DNA of 64,000 nucleotides, taken from NCBI RefSeq assembly GCF_040267705.1, contig NZ_CP158374.1:2294001-2358000 (forward strand). Reading direction: 5' to 3'. The position numbers were made by a program, and so were the translations under genes. The notes under the pieces are model-generated. The model was given only the letters and a program-made list of their open reading frames with translations, was not told the DNA's origin and ran no database searches. Of the stretch, positions 44,003-50,738 are shown one piece after another; within the stretch, counting starts at the first letter, position 1, and the number at the start of each line of letters is the position of its first letter. This stretch comes from Agromyces sp. G08B096 (GTDB lineage: Bacteria > Actinomycetota > Actinomycetes > Actinomycetales > Microbacteriaceae).

Positions 44003-45481
44003 CTACTCCCAACCCCACACGATCGAGTACGTTGCGCCCGCGCGGGTCGCCCCGACCGGAGGATGCACGGTCACCGTCCGTATCAGCTTCGCGAGGAGTG
44101 CCCGGAGTTCGGCTGGCGTGGCGCGGTCCCATCGCTCGGCGAGGCTGCGCACCACGAGGACGGTCGCAGCGTCGTCCGCATCGGTCCGTCGACGTTCGGC
44201 TTGACGCGCGAGGAGGCTGTCGCGGCGTGCTTGGATGCGCGCGCTCGCGAGCTTGTAGGCCTCGTCTGGGACGGTGCCCTCAGACCATCCGATCGTGAGC
44301 CGCGTGAGCTTCGCTTCCTCGGCGGCGACCTGGCGGGCGATCGCGTCGGCGTCGTTCACTGGCGCGGGGCGGCGCATGCGCGCCTCGGCGGCGCGAGTGT
44401 CCTCGAGCTCTGCGGCGAGCTTCTCCACCTCGCCCCGCACCCAGCCTTCGACCCGTTCCCGCATGGTCGTGACGAAGCGCCCACCTGACCGGAACCGCTG
44501 GTACCGGTTGCAGGCGTAGAGCGTCTGCCGGCGCCCGTCCCCTGTGGAGCGGGTCGTCGCTGACATGCCGGAGCCGCAGTCGCCACAGATGAGGATGCCA
44601 GTGAGGGGGTAGCGTGCGGCGTTCTGCTGCGGCGTGTGCGGTGCAAGTCTCCGCTGCTCGAGGTACGCCTGCCACACGTCCTCACCGACGACGGCGGGGT
44701 GGATGCCGGGGAGGTAGTCGGTGTGCCCGTTCGAGCGGGCGACGACCTTCCCCGCGCCGAACCCGGAGTCGAGGACGCGTCGGACACGGCGCTGATCCCA
44801 TTGGCCGCCCGCGGTGGTGGTCGCACCCTGCCGGTTGAGCCATCGGGCGAGACTTGTGATCGACTCCCCCGCGACGGCTCGGTCGTACATCTGCGTGAGA
44901 AGCGGGCCCGTCTCGGCGTCGGGCTGGTACTCGTCCTTCGCGGCACGGGTGTAGCCGAACCGCTCCCCGCCGGTGCCGGGGACGCCGCGCGCTTGCCGGG
45001 ACCGGATCGCGCGTTGCCATTCCTCCCCGATGCGCTCCGACTCGAACGCGTTGAACTCGGCGAGGATGCCGCGCGCGAGGCGTCCCGCGGAGGTTGACAT
45101 GTCGGCAGGTTCGGTGGCGCTCTCGATGCGGCCGCCCTGTGACTCGACCTTGTCGACGGCGATCGCCCAGTCGAGTCGTGCGCGCGAGAGTCGCGACCAC
45201 TTCCACAGGACGATGACGTCGGCGGCGCCGGTCTCTACCATGCCCATGGTGCGCAGCACGGCCGGCCGTTTGAACGTGCGTCCCGAGACGCCCGGGTCTG
45301 CCTCGACCGCGACGACGTCGTAGCCCTGCCGTTCGCAGTACTGCCGTGCCGCGGCCTCTTGTAGTTCGAGGCTGACGGACTCTTCACGGTAGGTGGACTG
45401 GCGCAGGTAGAGAACGGCTCGTGTCGGCCGTTCTGGCGCTGCTTGCAGTGCGCCTCTCCCCCGGTTGCTCACGGCGACCAC
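44003..45481 (-). CDS. Large serine recombinase (phage integrase)
   Basis: A 492-residue large serine integrase: catalytic domain with nucleophile Ser29 in LYLRQSTYREE and Arg-rich WKWSRLSRARLDW, then a recombinase domain (FGYTRAAKDEYQPD onwards), a zinc-ribbon region (ICGDCGSGM, YACNRY) and a long coiled-coil motif (EEAKLTRLTIGWSEGTV). It recombines attP and attB to insert and excise the phage. Start taken as GTG 45481; a GTG three codons on (45472) is equally plausible. An operator-like palindrome (45493-45511) lies just upstream, so it is likely repressed or timed by the immunity regulators. Confidence 0.92.
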   Translation of the reverse strand: MVAVSNRGRGALQAAPERPTRAVLYLRQSTYREESVSLELQEAAARQYCERQGYDVVAVEADPGVSGRTFKRPAVLRTMGMVETGAADVIVLWKWSRLSRARLDWAIAVDKVESQGGRIESATEPADMSTSAGRLARGILAEFNAFESERIGEEWQRAIRSRQARGVPGTGGERFGYTRAAKDEYQPDAETGPLLTQMYDRAVAGESITSLARWLNRQGATTTAGGQWDQRRVRRVLDSGFGAGKVVARSNGHTDYLPGIHPAVVGEDVWQAYLEQRRLAPHTPQQNAARYPLTGILICGDCGSGMSATTRSTGDGRRQTLYACNRYQRFRSGGRFVTTMRERVEGWVRGEVEKLAAELEDTRAAEARMRRPAPVNDADAIARQVAAEEAKLTRLTIGWSEGTVPDEAYKLASARIQARRDSLLARQAERRRTDADDAATVLVVRSLAERWDRATPAELRALLAKLIRTVTVHPPVGATRAGATYSIVWGWE

Positions 45482-45492
45482 TCTCGCTCACT

Positions 45493-45511
45493 GGTTGCCA
45501 TATAGTCAACC
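45493..45511. promoter_or_regulatory. Operator-like palindrome upstream of the integrase
   Basis: GGTTGCCATATAGTCAACC is an imperfect palindrome matching the repeated operator of the immunity region (GGTTRCCATAYGGTCACC), ending 12 bases before the integrase GTG. On the minus strand it contains TTGACTATATGG, which could be part of a promoter. Confidence 0.6.
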
Positions 45512-45538
45512 CTCGACGTGGATGCTCAGTGCCAGCCC

Positions 45539-45856
45539 CTAGAACTGGCGGGCGACGGCGCGGCGGTGGAGCTCCGCGGTGAGGCGTTCTGTGGGGACGC
45601 GTTGCAGCGCGGGCATGCCGTCGGAGTCGTGCTCTTCGAGCCACCCGATCTCGTCAAGCGCTTGGTAGGGGTCGGCGTCTCGTTCGAGGGAGATTCGGAC
45701 GACGGCGTCGAGGGTGAAGCCTTCCTTGACCCACCGCCCGACGGTCGTGTGGTCCCGTCCGAGGGATCGGGCAATCCCTCGGATGGTGGTCTGGCCGGTG
45801 ATCCGGCGGAGCCATTCGAGCCTGCGCTGCTCGTAGGGTGGGCGGTGTTTCGACAT
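45539..45856 (-). CDS. HTH DNA-binding protein (immunity-repressor-like)
   Basis: A 105-residue protein. The HTH is TTIRGIARSLGRDHTTVGRWVKEG (about 21-45), preceded by a basic helix (RRLEWLRRIT). The C-terminal part DAVVRISLERDADPYQALDEIGW resembles repressors encoded beside serine integrases in actinophages. It likely acts as repressor or integration regulator. It has its own strong promoter (45949-45977) whose spacer is a perfect inverted repeat, suggesting autorepression. Between the second regulator and the integrase on the same strand, so expressed in the lysogen. Confidence 0.72.
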   Translation of the reverse strand: MSKHRPPYEQRRLEWLRRITGQTTIRGIARSLGRDHTTVGRWVKEGFTLDAVVRISLERDADPYQALDEIGWLEEHDSDGMPALQRVPTERLTAELHRRAVARQF

Positions 45857-45948
45857 GGGCTTTCGGGTGGTGCGCTGACGCACCGCCCCGACCCCCAAAA
45901 CGGGGGCCAGTCTCGGTGTGTCGTGGTGCGGGTTGGTGCGGGTTCCCC

Positions 45949-45977
45949 TATTTAACCGCCGATCTGGCGGTGGGAAA
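45949..45977 (-). promoter_or_regulatory. Promoter with palindromic spacer for the minus-strand HTH gene
   Basis: On the minus strand, -35 TTTCCC (45977-45972) and -10 TAAATA (45954-45949) are separated by exactly 17 bases, and those 17 bases are a perfect inverted repeat ACCGCC-AGATC-GGCGGT. The tandem GGTGCGGGTT repeats cover the expected start site. The leader to the ATG at 45856 would be about 85 bases. Confidence 0.65.
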
Positions 45978-46011
45978 CCCCACCAGGACGTTTGGCGATG
46001 TCTGGGGCAGC

Positions 46012-46028
46012 GTTTACCGTACGGTGAC
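46012..46028. promoter_or_regulatory. Operator-like palindrome between regulators
   Basis: GTTTACCGTACGGTGAC is near-palindromic and matches the operator consensus GGTTRCCRYAYGGTCACC at most positions. It lies 17 bases before a possible plus-strand ATG (46045) and 156 bases upstream of the minus-strand HTH gene. Confidence 0.5.
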
Positions 46029-46044
46029 ACAGAGGTCGGGGGTC

Positions 46045-46251
46045 ATGGTGAAGCAGGACGGCAGCGTCACGTCGCGATTCAGCGAGGTGCGTGTGTGCGG
46101 CGCGGGGGCGCCGTGCGAGAAGATGTGCCCGGACAAGCGGGTTGGGCGAGTATGCCCTTCGCTTGCGCAGTGGCTCGCGATGCGGGCGGCGGCTACTCCT
46201 CCGACGCCTCAGCCTCAGCCCGAGCCTGCACTCGCTGCTCATACTCGCTGA
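46045..46251 (+). CDS. Possible small Cys-containing protein (weak)
   Basis: A 68-residue open frame: VKQDGSVTSRFSEVRVCGAG then PCEKMCPDKRVGRVCPS, with four Cys in two C-x(3-7)-C pairs, and a Pro/Gln-rich tail. GGTCGGGGG sits just before the ATG. The last 59 bases overlap the opposite-strand regulator. No family is recognised. It may be a chance frame. The Cys pattern and the operator upstream are the only points in its favour. Confidence 0.25.
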   Translation: MVKQDGSVTSRFSEVRVCGAGAPCEKMCPDKRVGRVCPSLAQWLAMRAAATPPTPQPQPEPALAAHTR

Positions 46252-46447
46252 ACGAGAACCCGAGCTTCGCGATCGCGTCCATCAGCAACCAGAACGGGAT
46301 CTCACGTTCGCCGACGAGGTAGCGACGGAAGACGTGGTAGTTCATCTCGAGTCCGCGGGACGCGAAGCTGCGAACCGAGCCCCATTCGCTGGCCTGGATG
46401 TCGTCGCTGAGCTGGTCCATCCAGACCTTGGTTGTGCCATTGGCCAT
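46193..46447 (-). CDS. XRE-like HTH regulator (divergent immunity repressor candidate)
   Basis: An 84-residue protein with an XRE-type fold: VRSFASRGLEMNYHVFRRYLVGEREIPFWLLMDAIAKLG (about 25-64) gives the five-helix pattern with the recognition helix at NYHVFRRYL. A Glu/Ala-rich tail follows. It is transcribed away from the plus-strand regulator at 46606, the classic CI/Cro-like arrangement. Its ATG is six bases from a TATGGT (-10-like) hexamer and lies inside an operator palindrome, so it is probably a leaderless message under autoregulation. Confidence 0.72.
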   Translation of the reverse strand: MANGTTKVWMDQLSDDIQASEWGSVRSFASRGLEMNYHVFRRYLVGEREIPFWLLMDAIAKLGFSFSEYEQRVQARAEAEASEE

Positions 46448-46465
46448 ATGGTCACCATATCGCCC
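46440..46465. promoter_or_regulatory. Overlapping operator pair at the minus-strand repressor start
   Basis: TTGGCCATATGGTCACC (46440-46456) and GGTCACCATATCGCC (46451-46465) overlap and share a GGTCACC half-site. Together they cover the ATG of the gene at 46193-46447 and its TATGGT -10 hexamer. Both match the operator consensus seen at 46569 and 46597. Confidence 0.6.
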
Positions 46466-46568
46466 ATTTCTATGAAGTTGCTAACCGGGATGACGATTTC
46501 AGGGTTATCCCGTAGACCGGCTCCTCGTCTGCACTGTTGAACCGGATTCGCTGATTCGGTCACCAAGT

Positions 46569-46614
46569 GGTTGCCATACGGTCACCATGGGCGTATGGTT
46601 ACCGCATGGTCACC
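46569..46614 (+). promoter_or_regulatory. Promoter with two operators for the plus-strand early operon
   Basis: -35 TTGCCA (46571-46576) and -10 TATGGT (46594-46599) are 17 bases apart, and the A of the ATG at 46606 is 7 bases beyond the -10, so transcription is probably leaderless. Palindrome GGTTGCCATACGGTCACC (46569-46586) covers the -35 and GGTTACCGCATGGTCACC (46597-46614) covers the start site, 28 bases apart, which suits repressor dimers on the same helix side. Confidence 0.68.
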
Positions 46615-46857
46615 ACGGAAGCCAGCGCAGGCGTCGCCGAGAAGGTTCGGCAGGCCCTGCGCGAGCAGGAACGCAACATCACGTGGCTGTCCCGCAAGAC
46701 CGGAATCCCGTACTCGACGCTCTGGGTGCACCTCACGAAGCGGCCCGAGAACCTCACGTTCGCGACCGTCGTCGCGATCGCTGAAGCTCTCGCGCTGCCC
46801 GTCTCCCACTTCGCCGTGACGCCGGCTCAGCCGACGCGCGGCAGGAAGGCAGCGTGA
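46606..46857 (+). CDS. XRE-family HTH regulator (Cro-like)
   Basis: An 83-residue XRE/Cro-C1-type protein: KVRQALREQERNITWLSRKTGIPYSTLWVHL (about 12-42) contains the HTH, and LTFATVVAIAEALALPVSHFA completes the five-helix fold. It is the first gene of the plus-strand early operon, driven by a promoter fully covered by two operators. It is transcribed divergently from the XRE-like gene at 46193, so it is likely the lytic-side regulator or excision/early activator. The ATG at 46606 is part of an operator; an ATG at 46588 is out of frame. Confidence 0.75.
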   Translation: MVTTEASAGVAEKVRQALREQERNITWLSRKTGIPYSTLWVHLTKRPENLTFATVVAIAEALALPVSHFAVTPAQPTRGRKAA

Positions 46858-46859
46858 GC

Positions 46860-46976
46860 ATGCCCACGAAGCAGGAGTGCCTGCGTGCCGCGGCCCTCGT
46901 ACTCATTCAGATCGATGAGCGCCTCGACCGGGAAGACCGGGAAGCGGAGGCCATGGCGCAGCAGCGCGCCGCCTGA
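46860..46976 (+). CDS. Small helical protein of unknown function
   Basis: A 38-residue Glu/Arg/Gln-rich, probably helical peptide (LRAAALVLIQIDERLDRED). Its ATG follows the upstream stop by two bases, and a GTG six bases before it overlaps that stop (GTGA), so the start may be coupled. The AGGAAGG sequence 10 bases upstream serves as ribosome site. Only its position in the operon supports it as a gene. Function unknown. Confidence 0.5.
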   Translation: MPTKQECLRAAALVLIQIDERLDREDREAEAMAQQRAA

Positions 46977-46988
46977 CCTCAACGAAAA

Positions 46989-47008
46989 CGCCCCGCGGCA
47001 ACGGGGCG
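46989..47008 (+). promoter_or_regulatory. Leader hairpin before the early gene at 47031
   Basis: CGCCCCG and CGGGGCG pair in a 7-bp stem around a 6-base loop, followed by AATCC and then an AAAGGAGA ribosome site. It could be an attenuator, processing site or intrinsic terminator within the early transcript. Confidence 0.5.
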
Positions 47009-47030
47009 AATCCGAAAGGAGAGAACTCCC

Positions 47031-47375
47031 TTGAACACTCTCAACGCTACCACCTCTGAGGCGGTGAAGCACCTGCACCACCGGCATGACCCGGACACGT
47101 CCGCGACCGCGGCGGCGTCCGCGTCGGACATGGATGCCGTCCGTGACGCGATCGTCGCGCTCCTCGAGGAGGAACCTCGCACGGTCACGGAGCTGACGGC
47201 GGCGTACTGCCGGCTTCGTCTGGTGAACGGGTGGCCGTTCCTCACGGATCTGCACAACATCGCCCGTCGCACGTCGGATCTGCATGACCGGGGTGTGATC
47301 TACGACACCGGTGTCCGGCGTCCGACTCGGTTCGGTCGCCCGTCCGCGGTGTGGGCCGTGAAGGAGGTGGCCTGA
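47031..47375 (+). CDS. Winged-helix-like early phage protein
   Basis: A 114-residue protein from a TTG start, with AAAGGAGA 10 bases before it. A Ser/Ala/His-rich N-terminus precedes a likely winged-helix: DAVRDAIVALLEEEPRTVTELTAAY, then LHNIARRTSDLHDRGVIYDTGVRRPTRFGRPSAVW, where the last part looks like a beta-wing. It may bind DNA or regulate the operon. TTG is the only start codon before the structured part with a good ribosome site. Confidence 0.65.
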   Translation: MNTLNATTSEAVKHLHHRHDPDTSATAAASASDMDAVRDAIVALLEEEPRTVTELTAAYCRLRLVNGWPFLTDLHNIARRTSDLHDRGVIYDTGVRRPTRFGRPSAVWAVKEVA

Positions 47376-47376
47376 G

Positions 47377-47565
47377 ATGGGCCGCCACGTCGGGCCCCTG
47401 TCGGCCGTCTCGCTGATGGAGGAGACGTACCTGGAGGCGGACGCCCGTGAGGGTTCCCTTCCCGAGCGCCTGGAATCGTCGGGGCGTCACGTCCGGGATG
47501 GGGTCGAGGAAGGCTCCCTCCGTGCCATCCGCCGTCAGCTGTTCCGCACCCCGGAGGTGGCGTGA
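47377..47565 (+). CDS. Small hydrophilic phage protein
   Basis: A 62-residue Glu/Arg-rich protein (MGRHVGPLSAVSLMEETYLE), with ATG one base after the preceding stop. No recognised family. Its stop overlaps the next start (GTGATG), so it is co-translated. The codon use fits the operon. Confidence 0.55.
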   Translation: MGRHVGPLSAVSLMEETYLEADAREGSLPERLESSGRHVRDGVEEGSLRAIRRQLFRTPEVA

Positions 47566-47978
47566 TGGCCGAGACCGTGACCGCCCGTTTCGAGCGCGGC
47601 ACCCGCGTCGTCGTGCACCAGTTCATCCGCCGCAACGACGACACCGACACCGACTCCCTCGACGGCTGGGTCGTCTTCCACAGTGAAGCGGTCATCGTGA
47701 TCGCGAACACCCCCGACTGGGCCGACCTCGACCCGGAGGACTACTACACGGCGACGTTCCCTCTCGATGAGGTCATCGTCTCCCCGTTCACCCCGGAGCG
47801 CGCGGAGACCGGTTCGACCAACGTCGCCGCCACGCTCCTGCTCGTCGCAGCCGCCCTCGTCTTCTGGGGGGTCCTCGGCCGCGCACCCATCCTCATCGCC
47901 GCCGGGGTCCTCCTCGCCGGCCCCGTACTCGTCGTCCTGCTCGTGCAGGGCGCCACCCGTAAGGACTTCACCTCATGA
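47565..47978 (+). CDS. Phage protein with two C-terminal membrane helices
   Basis: A 137-residue protein. A polar N-terminal half (TARFERGTRVVVHQFIRRNDD) reads like a beta-rich domain, followed by two membrane segments (about 88-108 and 111-128) and a basic end. An ATG at 47565 follows GGAGG by 7 bases; GTG at 47562 is alternative. It might be a membrane-associated superinfection or lysis-timing protein, but nothing in the sequence decides this. Confidence 0.6.
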   Translation: MAETVTARFERGTRVVVHQFIRRNDDTDTDSLDGWVVFHSEAVIVIANTPDWADLDPEDYYTATFPLDEVIVSPFTPERAETGSTNVAATLLLVAAALVFWGVLGRAPILIAAGVLLAGPVLVVLLVQGATRKDFTS

Positions 47979-48640
47979 CCATCCTTGCTTTCAAGGGCTT
48001 CAACCCGGACCTCACGTGCCGCGGCTTCCAGTTCAAGGAAGGCGAGACGTACGAGCACGAAGGACCGGTGAAAGCATGCCAGTCCGGCTTCCACGCCGTG
48101 ACGATGCCGCTCGACGTCCTCAAGTACTACCCGCCGGCGAAGTCGGTGTACCACCAGGTCGAACTCGAAGACGTCGACACCGACACGGACGACTCGAAGG
48201 TCGCCGCCCGGAAAATCACAATCGGCGCGAAGCTCGACCCCACTGGCCTGATCAAGGCGCAGGTCGACTTCGTGTTCAAGAACGCGAAGCCCGTCGAAGG
48301 TGCTACGTCGAAGCGAATGAACACCGCCGTGAAGGCGGAGGTTGCGAACGGCGCGGCGACCGCCTCCGGGTACTCCGGCGCGGCGACCGCCTCCGGGTAC
48401 TCCGGCGCGGCGACCGCCTCCGGGGACTACGGCGCGGCGACCGCCTCCGGGGACAAGTCAGTCGCTACCGCGACAGGCTACGACGGTCGAGCCCGCGGCA
48501 TCGTCGGCACCGCCCTGCTCCTCGTCGAACGCGACGCCGAGTGGAACATCGTGGGCGCGGCTGGGGTCCTCGTCGACGGCAAGAAGATCAAGGCCGATAC
48601 GTGGTACCGGCTCCATGGCGGGAAGGTCGTGACCGCATGA
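47975..48640 (+). CDS. DUF7666-like protein with 9-residue repeats
   Basis: A 221-residue protein. The start LAFKGFNPDLTCRGFQFKEG and then CQSGFHAVTMPLDVLKYYPP resemble the DUF7666 domain found in phages and bacteria. A five-unit repeat of GAATASGxx (residues about 126-170) follows, which predicts a beta-solenoid-like stretch, then a beta-rich end. The DNA units are 27 bases and nearly identical (48350-48484). Function unknown; the repeat suggests a binding or structural role. Overlaps the preceding stop (ATGA). Confidence 0.68.
   Translation: MTILAFKGFNPDLTCRGFQFKEGETYEHEGPVKACQSGFHAVTMPLDVLKYYPPAKSVYHQVELEDVDTDTDDSKVAARKITIGAKLDPTGLIKAQVDFVFKNAKPVEGATSKRMNTAVKAEVANGAATASGYSGAATASGYSGAATASGDYGAATASGDKSVATATGYDGRARGIVGTALLLVERDAEWNIVGAAGVLVDGKKIKADTWYRLHGGKVVTA
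48350..48484 (+). repeat. 27-bp tandem repeat inside the DUF7666-like gene
   Basis: Five 27-base units at 48350, 48377, 48404, 48431 and 48458. The first two are identical, the third and fourth differ at the end only, and the fifth is degenerate. Each encodes GAATASG plus two variable residues. Confidence 0.9.
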
Positions 48641-49056
48641 CCTTCTACGACATCGACGAACCCGTGGTGGAGGGTCGCACGACCACCATCACGTACCGGG
48701 TCGCCGAAACCAATCCAAACGGGCCGACGCAGGTCACCACGCACCTGCTGTCCGTCTGCCCGACCGACATCACCGTGGAGCTCCGCCAGGACGACACGAT
48801 CATCACCCTCCCCGAGGGCGAGTACCTCGCGGTGCTGCTGGAGCGTGCATCGCATGCCGTGATCGACGGCCACGGGTTCACGTTCACCGGCCCCCTCGCG
48901 GAAGACCCGGACACGGTCGGCGCGGTCATCGTGGACGCCCCGCTCGTCGACCTCGTTCTCGAAGCGATCACCCGGGCCACCCGTGAAGACGTCTTCAACC
49001 CGATGCCGTTCATCCGCGACATGTTCGCGCCGTTCAAGGGAGGGCCGGCATGGTGA
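48637..49056 (+). CDS. Phage protein of unknown function
   Basis: A 139-residue acidic, beta-rich-looking protein (TTTITYRVAETNPNG, then DDTIITLPEGEYLAVLLERASH). A C-terminal helix (LVDLVLEAITRATREDVF) ends the chain. No family recognised. ATG overlaps the upstream stop (ATGA). Confidence 0.58.
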   Translation: MTFYDIDEPVVEGRTTTITYRVAETNPNGPTQVTTHLLSVCPTDITVELRQDDTIITLPEGEYLAVLLERASHAVIDGHGFTFTGPLAEDPDTVGAVIVDAPLVDLVLEAITRATREDVFNPMPFIRDMFAPFKGGPAW

Positions 49057-49328
49057 CCCCGGTTGAGGCGCTCCAGCAAGCGATGCTGGAGTACGCGGAG
49101 GCGATCCGCGGTGACTGGTCCGACTTCGACGGGCGCAGTGAGCGGAACGTCATCGAGTCATGGGTTGACGAGCTGCGTAACCCAGACGAATCGCACACCC
49201 TCTCGTGGTGGCGTGACCAGCTCGGCATTTGCCCGGACGGTAACGGTCATTGGGCGGGCTTCCGTTGGGGGCACTGCCGCGCAGACGACTGCCCGACGTC
49301 GGTCTCTCGTGAGGAGGCCCGCTCGTGA
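49050..49328 (+). CDS. Phage protein of unknown function with C-terminal Cys pair
   Basis: A 92-residue protein, helical N-terminus (VEALQQAMLEYAEAI), then SWWRDQLGICPDGNGHW and HCRADDCP with three Cys and two His that could hold a metal. Overlaps the previous gene by 7 bases and the next by the GTGA arrangement. Confidence 0.55.
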   Translation: MVTPVEALQQAMLEYAEAIRGDWSDFDGRSERNVIESWVDELRNPDESHTLSWWRDQLGICPDGNGHWAGFRWGHCRADDCPTSVSREEARS

Positions 49329-49750
49329 ACTGGGACGGAAACGGGTACGCCGAAGCCGAGCAGGTGCAGGACCAGCCGGGCCCCTTCACGACGACGTTCG
49401 TGTTCCCGTGGGCGAAAGCACCCCTGTCGATGAACCAGCGCCTCCACAAGATGGCGGAAGCGAGGATCATCGCCGACCTGCGGCACCTGATGCACGCGAA
49501 GGCCCGCCACATCCCCGAGCTCGACCGGTGCGAGGTCCGCCTCGTCTGGTTCGTGAACACCCGCCGGCGCCGGGACGACGAGAACATCGTCGCCACCCTG
49601 AAGCCGCTGTGCGACGGCCTCGTCGACGCGGAAGTCGTCCCCGACGATACCCGCGCCTACATGGTCAAGCACATGCCGGAGATCCGGTACGAGAAGGGCT
49701 GCGAACCCCGCTTCGAGTTCACCATCACCGAACTGAGGGCAGACGCATGA
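49325..49750 (+). CDS. RusA-like Holliday junction resolvase
   Basis: A 141-residue endonuclease of the RusA fold. RRRDDENIVATLKPLCDGL then VDAEVVPDDT contains the catalytic Asp residues and the conserved Asn-x-x-Lys pattern of RusA. It cuts four-way DNA junctions during phage recombination or packaging. GTG start overlapping the preceding stop. It precedes the exonuclease/annealing pair, consistent with a recombination module. Confidence 0.82.
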   Translation: MNWDGNGYAEAEQVQDQPGPFTTTFVFPWAKAPLSMNQRLHKMAEARIIADLRHLMHAKARHIPELDRCEVRLVWFVNTRRRRDDENIVATLKPLCDGLVDAEVVPDDTRAYMVKHMPEIRYEKGCEPRFEFTITELRADA

Positions 49751-49878
49751 CCTACCAGAGCATCACCGGGTGGGACGACCTCATCTACCCGGACGACTAC
49801 GCCGAGCAGGTCATCAACCCGGACGACTACTACGAGCAGGTCATCGACCTCGCCGACGCAGGGAGGGACGACCTGTGA
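49747..49878 (+). CDS. Small acidic repeat-like protein
   Basis: A 43-residue Asp/Tyr-rich protein with an internal repeat: YPDDYAEQVI then NPDDYYEQVIDL. ATGA overlap before it and GTGA after it support it as a translated gene. Function unknown; the high negative charge recalls DNA mimics, but that is speculation. Confidence 0.5.
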   Translation: MTYQSITGWDDLIYPDDYAEQVINPDDYYEQVIDLADAGRDDL

Positions 49879-50738
49879 GCGAGCCGTTCATCATCCTCCA
49901 CTCCGGCGAGGACCGCGACGGGTGGCTCGAAGCGCGGCGCCCCGTCGTCACCGCGACCGACGTCGCCCGACTCGCGCGCGGCGGAGCCGGGGTCTGGGCC
50001 GCTATCCGGGCCGAGAAGGCCGGCCGTGGCCGAGACTTCCGTAACGCCGCGATGCAGCACGGCAACGAGCGTGAACCATTCATCGCCGCCTACGCGCAGT
50101 CGGCGTTCGGCATCCGCCCATCCAAGGCGCTCGTCGCAGCCTCCGACCGGCCCGAGTTCGCTGCCACCCCCGACGGCATCGGACCGGACGAGGTCGGCGA
50201 GTACAAGACGACCGTGCACGACTGGGCCGTTCTCTCCGACGCTCCCGGGCGTTACATCGACCAGGCGCTATGGCAGATGCGCGTCACCGGCCGTCGGCGG
50301 GCCCGGCTCGTGTTCGAGCCGCACGACAACGGCATCCCCCTCTACCCGTTCCCGAAGGACTTCCTCATCGAGTGGGACGCGAAACGAGTCGCGGAGCTTG
50401 AAGAAGTCGCCGACGAGTTCTTCACCCTCGCGGTAGCCGCCGACGAGGACGCGGCGGAGCTCGACGCGCTTCTCACGGAGTACGCGACCCTCGCGGAGAT
50501 CGCCGACGCCGCGAAAGCACGCGCCGACGCAGCGAAGGCGCGCATCGAGGACCATCTCGACGGCAAGCCTCGCCGGTTCGAGGGCTCGCTGGCGAACCTC
50601 ACCCGCTCGAAGGACGGCTTCTCCAAGCGATTCGACCAGACCGCGCTCAAGGAAGCCGACCCCGACACGTTCGAGAAGTACCTGAGGTCTACCCCGACGA
50701 AGGGTCGCCTCACGATCACCCTGCGAGGTGCAGCATGA
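49875..50738 (+). CDS. YqaJ-type viral exonuclease
   Basis: A 287-residue nuclease of the YqaJ/lambda-exonuclease PD-(D/E)XK fold. Key segments are GNEREPFIAAYAQS (the catalytic Glu region), ATPDGIG (Asp), GEYKTTVHDW (Glu-x-Lys) and a downstream Gln in IDQALWQMRV. A long helical C-terminal part (about 165-245) follows. It degrades one strand of double-stranded DNA ends to load an annealing protein. GTG start; the next gene is the probable annealing protein, co-translated. Confidence 0.83.
   Translation: MSEPFIILHSGEDRDGWLEARRPVVTATDVARLARGGAGVWAAIRAEKAGRGRDFRNAAMQHGNEREPFIAAYAQSAFGIRPSKALVAASDRPEFAATPDGIGPDEVGEYKTTVHDWAVLSDAPGRYIDQALWQMRVTGRRRARLVFEPHDNGIPLYPFPKDFLIEWDAKRVAELEEVADEFFTLAVAADEDAAELDALLTEYATLAEIADAAKARADAAKARIEDHLDGKPRRFEGSLANLTRSKDGFSKRFDQTALKEADPDTFEKYLRSTPTKGRLTITLRGAA

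Larger units (their letters stand above)
45857..46192. other. 336-base intergenic region with promoter, inverted repeats and a possible small gene
   Basis: Holds in order: an inverted repeat GGTGCG-CTGA-CGCACC (45869-45884), a hairpin of five C and five G around AAAAC (45892-45906), a tandem 10-base repeat GGTGCGGGTT (45925-45944), a minus-strand promoter (45949-45977), an operator-like palindrome (46012-46028) and a possible small ORF on the plus strand. The hairpin would lie in the leader of the transcript reading the HTH gene at 45539. Confidence 0.7.
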
